This document shows, piece after piece, positions 57,839 through 64,000 of a stretch of 64,000 bases of DNA (positions are counted from its first letter, which is position 1; each line of letters starts with the position of its first letter). A program made the position numbers and the translations under genes. This DNA comes from Ophiosphaerella korrae. Its lineage: Eukaryota; Ascomycota; Dothideomycetes; Pleosporales; Phaeosphaeriaceae. Location of the stretch: positions 1 to 64,000 of the forward strand of contig JALNQF010000031.1 of the NCBI GenBank assembly GCA_028456385.1, given 5' to 3'. Under the pieces are notes generated by a model. The model was not told where the DNA came from and ran no database searches. It saw nothing but the letters and a program-made list of their open reading frames with translations.

Positions 57839-58482
57839 TCAGGTCTCAAATGTTTCCCTACAAATACCACAACAGGCATTTTTCGGCTGGAACAATCGCT
57901 TCCTAATTGCTGCAAGACGATCCTTTGTCTCTGTCGCTATAGGTCGTGCATCATATTCAGTACTCAGCATCGCACTTATCCGGCTCAAAAGCTCGAGCGA
58001 ATACGCGCCGGAGACGTCGAAGGGCTTGATATCGTCTAGGCCATGCGGATCAGCGAGGGAATACAGACGATAGAGAATGCAACCAAAGGCATATATATCA
58101 GACTTTTATGAAAATGCTGCTTCGTGGTTTTGGTCCTAGATTTCCTTTGCTGTGCCCATTGGTTACATCCAAGTGAGAAGTCCTCGAACAGGGTATATTT
58201 ACAGGAGCTTCATAGCCGGGCGTTCCTCGATGCGTAGCGAAGTGAGTGCTCATACTCTGGACTCGACTTACTACGCCAAAGTCCGCAACATAGAGGTCCG
58301 GGACGTTGCGTTGCGTGATGGCATTCCAAGTTTCGAGAAGCAGGGCCGGATTTGATCAACCCCCCATTCATCCCTCATTCCTCATGTCAAAACGTACCAT
58401 TCATTGGCTGATATCTTGATGCAGAATATTCCTCCCATGGTAAAATTCCAGTGCAACGCTAATCTGCCATACAATTTTAAGC
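57839..58482 (-). pseudogene. Decayed protein kinase gene
   Basis: On the minus strand four pieces of a eukaryotic kinase domain appear in the right order. KIVWQISVALEFYHGRNILH and QDIS (about 58408–58482) form the helix before the catalytic loop. DLYVADFGV (DFG at 58276–58284) is metal binding. RGTPGYEAP (58207–58230) lies in the activation segment. KSDIYAFGCILYRLYSL runs on to a TGA at 57839–57841 after a further ~75 codons. The pieces are broken: TGA at 58401–58403 follows HQDISQ, and TAA at 58106–58108 sits immediately before KSDIYAF after a plausible intron. HQD also replaces HRD. I see no N-terminal lobe. The tail contains CCGIC..TF. A real gene with unusual exons cannot be excluded, but two in-frame stops argue for a pseudogene. 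Confidence 0.65.
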
Positions 58483-59542
58483 ACCTGACTCTATAAAATG
58501 CTCTCTATCTTGAACATCACCAAACACACAGTAATGTACTTCTCTCCACGGACCGAACCCAACGAATCTCTACTCCATCTACTTACGCAGCACCACGCAT
58601 CATCTACGCCTACCGATCCAGATCTTTTCCCCAGTAATAACCCATAAATATGGGCACCGTACCCGTTCCGCGATTATACCCCGGCCCACCATGTAGCATG
58701 GCTATATGCGGCGCGCCACGTAGAGCCTTCATGTGATCGTACTCATCCAACGCTGCTTCCACATTATCTAGAGTCACCTGCTTGCATGCAACGAGCTAGC
58801 CAATCCATTTCAGTTTCTTGGGATCGCATGTTGGACTAGTTGACATGCTTATCAAGAATATCAGGCAAGTTACAGTCACTTAATCAGTATCTAAATGTAT
58901 CATAGGTCGTCTTCAAGGTTGGCCACTCCCTTTTAGGATTACAACTCCAAATGTTAGGACTATGGAGGATCCGCTAGGCGTTACACGGTTGTTATGCTTA
59001 GGTGTTCCAGAATCTAGTAGAGATTCATCCGTTATCAAATTTTGATCAATCTAAATCTTGTTGCGGGGAGCAGCTTGTCACGTATCGCGAAACAAGACTG
59101 AATAATCATCTCGCCCATGGAGCCTCAATCTAGGGCATATGAGCCTTTGAAGAAGAATGCTCTATGGCGGATAAAGACGCCGACGTCCTCGTGGATAAAG
59201 CTGTAAAGTTTTTCAAACCACCTTTTGGCAATGAGGTCTAAAGAGGCGGAGGGGGCAAAATCACTTCCTCTTTCAGATAAGCTAACGATAATGATGACAT
59301 GTTATCCCTAACTTCATGCCGTGGTTTACATTTTCCTGTGAGGGCCTGATGGATCTGCTGAAAAAATGCCGACAATGATTAGAAATTCAGATCAGTGGAA
59401 TGTAAAGTGGTCTTTGTTCAACACGAGTGTTTTTTTAACGATGCCAAGGCCATTGCCATAGTATGAGTTAACAGGGGACTTATGAAGCACGCCGATTGTG
59501 CTCCAAGATCCCTGTTCGAAGTTCAGACAGCATATCCTAATT
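58483..59542. other. Intergenic, possibly with more kinase debris
   Basis: About 1.06 kb. The part next to the kinase fragment (58483–58640) may carry its degraded upstream portion, since the minus strand reads briefly as EKYITVCLVMF, but this is not firm. The remainder is A/T-rich with no recognisable ORF and includes the 3' end of the hybrid kinase gene. Confidence 0.35.
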
Positions 59543-62500
59543 TCATCGACTCTTTAATCTCCCTAACACCGCCTCAATCTTCTTCAACAGCTCCGGGACC
59601 CTGAACGGCTTACTGACTACATCATCCATCCCGCTCTCCTTTGCGGTCACTATTTGCTCCTCCCTGACGTTTGCTGTCACCGCAATAATGGGAACATGCG
59701 CGTTCAGCTCTCCACTCTCCTCCATCTCTCTAATACGTCTACAGCACGTCAGTCCATCCATTTCTGGCATTTCGAGATCCATGAGGATTATAGATAATGG
59801 TTTCCCGTTGGTATTGGAGGCCCGGAACGAGGTTGTAGCTAAGTATTCGAGGGCGAGTACGCCATTGTCTGCCGTGCTCGTGATGCACCCTGATTTAGTG
59901 AGTTGCTTGGAGCAAACACGCTGATTTAGAAGATTATCCTCCACTATTAGGATGTGTAGAACGTCAGGTTTTGTCGATTCAAAAGGCATATCGACCTTGG
60001 ACTTCGGTACTTCGGTAACTTGTCCTCTGTCATGGATGGATAGCAAGTCTTGGCTTGATTGTTTCTTTGAGAGAACGGGTGGGACACTAGGGGTAACCAT
60101 GCGTTTACACTGCAGAAAGAAGCCAAAAGTGCTACCAACACCGGCTTCAGATGAGACGCCTATCTGGCCACCATGCAATTCAGCGAGTTGGCGAGATATG
60201 AACAAACCTAATCCAGAGCCACCATAGTGGGCATGAGTTCGTGGCGAGGCTTGCGCAAAGCGCCCAAACAGAATCCCTTTTTCTTCAACAGTGAGCCCAC
60301 ACCCTGTGTCTTCAACGTCGACATGGAGATAGAGGATTTGACCTAGTCCCCATTCTTCGCCAGCAGTCACATCGACTAGTGCTCCTCTTGTCGGTACATA
60401 GTCGTAGCCTCTAGAAAGCTCCGGCTGGTTTAAGGATACGCGAGTTCTCACTTCGATTGAGCGCTTTGTCCTATTCTTGATGAACTTGATGGAGTTTGTA
60501 ATCAAGTTGACTGTAATTTGTAGAAGACGAGTCGGGTCCAGCAAAACCCAGCCGATGTCGGAAGGTATATGTGAAACGAAGCGAAAGTTGATATTTTTGG
60601 CGTGGCATTCTGGAAAGAACATGCTCATTGCACGTTGTATAACATCAACCGGCTGGGTGGGGACAGGGGTTATGAGGAGCAGGTTTGAATCAAGTTTCGA
60701 TACAGTGAGGATATCATCTACAATAGCCTTTTGATGTTGGACACATAGTGCAATGTTGTCCGCAGCCTCAATACATTCGGTGATAAATGGCTGGTCCTTG
60801 TGTCGGAACTTGTGTTGCTTTAAAGTATCTCGAATTCCATCAGCGCATATCAACACCGCAGAGAGTGGATTCCTCATCTCGTGCGAGGTGATGTCGATGA
60901 ATTCATTTTGTTGTCTTTTTGTTTCTTCCGCCTCCAGCAATCGCGTCTCTTGCAAACCCTGTGCCCACTTCAGATGGGATATATCTGTAATTGAACCCAT
61001 GATGGAAATGATTTCCCCACTAGGTCCTATTTCAGGCTGTGATGAAGCGAGGACCCAGAAGTCCATAGGTTCGCCGTTCAAGCCTCGATGTAGCACCTGG
61101 GGATTTTCGAGTTGTAGCTCACGGACCGACGGCTTCAGTGTTGTTATCATTTCGTCCCACATATCTTTCGCTTTCTCCCGACTCTCACCAGCAAGTAATT
61201 TTAAAAAACTCAATTGTTCGTGTTCTTTTGGCGCTCCCGTCATCTGAAAAAAACGATCGTTTGCTTCAACGAGAACCCCGTCAGGATCATAGAGATACAT
61301 GCCAAGGGGAGACAATTCTGTCATTCTGCGCATCCGACTAGTTTGAAGTTCCAATTGTTTTGAGAGCTGTTCCCATTGTAGCGCTGCAGTCTCGGCTGCG
61401 CGCCTACTTTTATGTACTTCATCCTCAAAGAGTAGCACAGAAGCCAGGGAAGTTGCAAGCTGTCGATTCAGCATGCCCGCAAAAGCCTTGTAGTCGTCAT
61501 CGTATGCCCGACGCGGATTAATTCCGATCAAGAGTAATGCGAATACGTTCTCGCCATTTGTCGGCCGCACCGGAAAAATGATAGCTTCTCTACATGGGTC
61601 TCCGGAGCCTCGCCACTGGATGCCATCAAGCAGATCCTCGGGGAGTGTGCCGTCTCTAGATTCTAATCTTGTTGGTTCACGAGTTCTCATAGCTTCTCTA
61701 AAGGCTGGGATGAACCCCTCCTGGCTGCGCTTTAGGTCAAGTTTTTGTGGTGAAGCCGCGTGTCCCTCAGGTATACCAATGGATCCTTCCAGTTGGCATG
61801 TCTTCAAGGAAATGCTGCTGTCTGACGAATGTGATGCAGTATCTGTATCGTCTGAGTCGACGATTGAATACAGCAATGCAAAGGGCACATCGTAGTGGTT
61901 TGGCTCAAGCCCTTCTAAGACTCGTTCCCAAAACTCTTTAACAGTTCTTGTCGCATTCAAACGCTCGCCGAGATAACGCAACGTGTGCATCCGTCGGCTG
62001 CTAATTGTTTGATAGGTGGTTTCAAACGGCGCGTTGTAAAAACCTAGTATTCGGTCTGTGCCTCCATAAATCGGAGTAAAAGACCAGGAAAAGAATGTCT
62101 CTTCTAGATAACCATATCGATGGATAGGAAGCGGATCATTCTCTTTCCGTATACTTTGACCAGTCCTGGCGCACTCATGGAATATAGGTGCTACTCCGTC
62201 CCACAGTTCTGAGAATGGGTTAGAGAATCCACTTCCCATGAGTTCGGGGTGTTTGTTTCCAGCCACTTCGATCGTGTATGCTTCGTTATATATCATGGTC
62301 AACTCTTCGCCCCAAAAGAGTGCTGCCGGATGTGGGTTTCGCATGAGAAGATTAGCGATCTCACGGAATTGAATAGGCCAATTTTCCATGGGGCCTAGCG
62401 GTGTACTAGCCCAATCAAATTCTCGTGCAAACGCGATGTGATCCGAAGGTTTACCCTTTAGGTGACGGGCAGTCCAGTCTGGGATAGTGTTTTCTGGTGC

Positions 62501-63199
62501 GGTCAATGTAACAGAAGCACTACTTCCAGAGATATTTTTACTGGTATTCTTGCTCAAGCTCACCGATGCGCTGTCTGATTGCTGAGCAACAACAGGCGAA
62601 ACAGTGTTTGTGGGTACTGTAGTTGCCGACACTAGCTTTTTGATGGGATCAGGAGTTTTCAGTTTATTTCTGGATGCCTTGTCAATCTTGAATGGTGCAG
62701 ACTGCAGGCTGCCTGTAGGAATATCTGATGTTTGGAAGAGCGCATTGCCGCTGATAATTCTCCATCTTTGCCGTATGGTAGAGCCGGTCCACAGAAGTCC
62801 TTGGTAGTGAAGCGAGAGAGGGAAAATATCCTTGGAGTCGTTAGCTCGGCTGACACTTGTTGCCCAATTCTGGAAATCTGTATATGTTGTCGTTCTCTCT
62901 GACGAGCCCTCGATAACATTATTGTCGTTCGTTGCGCACGTGATACTTTCTAGCAGGCGATCGTGCAGCCGCAGCGCCGCATTGGAGAACACGGGCCGTA
63001 TGTCATCACCCACGATGCAGTCAGGATCCAGATCTATTATGAATGTTGGGCGAGAGTCCTGGTCAAAAATCTCCCTAAGACTGAGGTTATGCAGCTCGAT
63101 GACCGAATCATGCTCCAACGCGCTCTGGAGGGGCGTCTCATCTGGTGACGGAAACGGTGAACGCGACAATGATGCCATAGATTGACGGCAAAACCCCAA
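59543..63199 (-). CDS. Hybrid histidine kinase with PAS domains and receiver
   Basis: One uninterrupted 1218-codon frame. It senses an unknown stimulus and passes phosphate through a His–Asp relay, probably to the conserved fungal phosphotransfer protein. Domain order: a low-complexity N-terminus, a PAS-like region beginning DWASTPLGPMENWPIQFREI (about 265–395), a GAF-like region (about 410–590), a PAS domain with LGMYLYDPDGVLVEANDRFF (about 625–760), HisKA with the phospho-acceptor in FIDITSHEMRNPLSAV (His near 773), HATPase_c with LDPTRLLQITVNLITNSIKF and GGSGLGLFISRQLAELHGG (near 998), and a C-terminal receiver with LIVEDNLLNQR, phospho-acceptor ILMDLEMPEMDG (near 1138) and the VSKPF lysine. 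All catalytic residues appear intact. No membrane span is evident, so it should be cytosolic. The alternative ATG at 63178 (MASLSRSPFPSP) is as plausible as the first. I do not assign a class number. Confidence 0.94.
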   Translation of the reverse strand: MGFCRQSMASLSRSPFPSPDETPLQSALEHDSVIELHNLSLREIFDQDSRPTFIIDLDPDCIVGDDIRPVFSNAALRLHDRLLESITCATNDNNVIEGSSERTTTYTDFQNWATSVSRANDSKDIFPLSLHYQGLLWTGSTIRQRWRIISGNALFQTSDIPTGSLQSAPFKIDKASRNKLKTPDPIKKLVSATTVPTNTVSPVVAQQSDSASVSLSKNTSKNISGSSASVTLTAPENTIPDWTARHLKGKPSDHIAFAREFDWASTPLGPMENWPIQFREIANLLMRNPHPAALFWGEELTMIYNEAYTIEVAGNKHPELMGSGFSNPFSELWDGVAPIFHECARTGQSIRKENDPLPIHRYGYLEETFFSWSFTPIYGGTDRILGFYNAPFETTYQTISSRRMHTLRYLGERLNATRTVKEFWERVLEGLEPNHYDVPFALLYSIVDSDDTDTASHSSDSSISLKTCQLEGSIGIPEGHAASPQKLDLKRSQEGFIPAFREAMRTREPTRLESRDGTLPEDLLDGIQWRGSGDPCREAIIFPVRPTNGENVFALLLIGINPRRAYDDDYKAFAGMLNRQLATSLASVLLFEDEVHKSRRAAETAALQWEQLSKQLELQTSRMRRMTELSPLGMYLYDPDGVLVEANDRFFQMTGAPKEHEQLSFLKLLAGESREKAKDMWDEMITTLKPSVRELQLENPQVLHRGLNGEPMDFWVLASSQPEIGPSGEIISIMGSITDISHLKWAQGLQETRLLEAEETKRQQNEFIDITSHEMRNPLSAVLICADGIRDTLKQHKFRHKDQPFITECIEAADNIALCVQHQKAIVDDILTVSKLDSNLLLITPVPTQPVDVIQRAMSMFFPECHAKNINFRFVSHIPSDIGWVLLDPTRLLQITVNLITNSIKFIKNRTKRSIEVRTRVSLNQPELSRGYDYVPTRGALVDVTAGEEWGLGQILYLHVDVEDTGCGLTVEEKGILFGRFAQASPRTHAHYGGSGLGLFISRQLAELHGGQIGVSSEAGVGSTFGFFLQCKRMVTPSVPPVLSKKQSSQDLLSIHDRGQVTEVPKSKVDMPFESTKPDVLHILIVEDNLLNQRVCSKQLTKSGCITSTADNGVLALEYLATTSFRASNTNGKPLSIILMDLEMPEMDGLTCCRRIREMEESGELNAHVPIIAVTANVREEQIVTAKESGMDDVVSKPFRVPELLKKIEAVLGRLKSR

Positions 63200-64000
63200 C
63201 TTCTCTCAATACTTCTGGTGAGGGGCCTCGGTGGGTGGCCCTGAGGCAGAGGTCGAAATCTTGATCATGATCGGGTGGCCTTGGCTATCGGCGACTATTT
63301 AGATGCGACACTTGACAGGCAGGTTCGTAAGCGGCGTTCGTAGCTGCATCTTGGCAGTGCGTTTCTCCTGCGGAGGTTTTGACGCTGTGACAGAAACAGC
63401 CTTCTTCCTGGCAAGCAGCCTCCGTGTAAGTACATTGTCAGATCAACCCTTTCTCTGACTGTTGTTTCCGTCTCAAGGCTTCTCTGTTCAAATATCTAAT
63501 CTGTTCATATTCGCTTTGAATGTGCATCACCGATGACGTAGCATCTTTTTCTTTGGCGAGGGCTCTCCGCCGCACTCGGCTAAGCTGAACAATGTTAATG
63601 TCATCAATGCCTTCGTCATAGTACCAGGAGAGATGCTATTTTGTATAAGAAATTTAACACTCTCTAAGGTTGCCACAACATGCAATTCATTATAGTTACA
63701 TCAGATGTAGGTGTTTATGCATGGATCGTTCACCACGCCTTGTCCACCAAAATATAGTGCCAGGCGCAGCTCTTACGTTGATGACTCTGTTTATTGAAAC
63801 ACGGTACAGTACTAGACGGAAAAGAAAAGTACGAGTCGTATAAGCCGAGCGCTAGTACCATGTGAAACATTTCGGGTACCTTCCCAGCTTCGCAATAGAC
63901 GTCAGCTATAGACTCACGTACGATCAGACATGCCAGCTATTCGCCTATAATAGTCTATTGTGGCACCATTCGAGGATGGACATTTTGGCGTGTTCCGTTT
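63200..64000. other. Right edge, promoter side of histidine kinase
   Basis: About 800 bases upstream of the minus-strand kinase gene. No ORF of interest, repeat or RNA gene could be recognised. The promoter of the kinase must lie in the left part. Confidence 0.4.

Overview
The window looks like nuclear DNA of a filamentous ascomycete. Genes are dense but separated by 0.3–3.5 kb, most are split by 46–106 bp introns with GT..AG ends and CTAAC/CTGAC-like branch points, and both strands are used evenly. A HET-domain protein, a PTH11/fungal-rhodopsin-like 7TM receptor, Zn2Cys6 regulators, a group II-like G-alpha and a PAS/GAF-type hybrid histidine kinase all point to Pezizomycotina. Dothideomycetes (Pleosporales) is my best guess, by inference only. 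No rRNA, tRNA or CRISPR was recognised.

Layout. 1–1300: homopolymer-C tract and apparently non-coding DNA. 1350–3690: intact three-exon HET gene. 4173–6126: coiled-coil protein. 6983–8270: minus-strand relics, including a broken Zn2Cys6 cluster. 9580–11170 (-): 6-phosphofructo-2-kinase whose phosphatase half has lost its catalytic histidine. It is divergent from TOM40 (11931–13124), which is convergent with TOM22 (13670–14219, -), so the pore and the central receptor of the mitochondrial TOM complex are neighbours. 14.2–19.8 kb: gene-poor, holding a decayed HET fragment. 19864–21199 (-): PTH11-like receptor. 21.2–24.7 kb: gene-poor. 24709–26635 (-): long coiled-coil protein. 27496–27875: mariner-type MITE. 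29853–31042: G-alpha. 32358–33379: mitoribosomal mS38/COX24. 34454–35909: secreted Gly-Asn-Ala repeat protein. 37771–38795 (-): isocitrate lyase/PEP mutase family enzyme. 41315–43560 (-): Leu3-like Zn2Cys6 regulator. 45147–47072 (-): NAD kinase. 48949–50056 (-): spermidine synthase. 50831–51776: methyltransferase. 52104–53173: epsilon-COP. 54833–55871: membrane-anchored glycerophosphodiester phosphodiesterase. 56108–57581: gamma-tubulin. 57839–58482 (-): protein kinase pseudogene. 59543–63199 (-): hybrid histidine kinase.

Most genes are conserved housekeeping functions (TOM import, mitoribosome, COPI, gamma-tubulin, polyamine and NADP supply, fructose-2,6-bisphosphate control) mixed with sensing genes (7TM receptor, G-alpha, hybrid kinase). 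The intervals between them carry debris of HET, kinase and Zn2Cys6 genes. I found no convincing new multi-gene system. The best second-look items are the TOM40/TOM22 pair, two GC–AG introns 3 kb apart, the dead bisphosphatase site, the MITE and the three gene relics. Exon coordinates were read by eye from splice signals, frame continuity and protein-family conservation. They are not transcript-verified.
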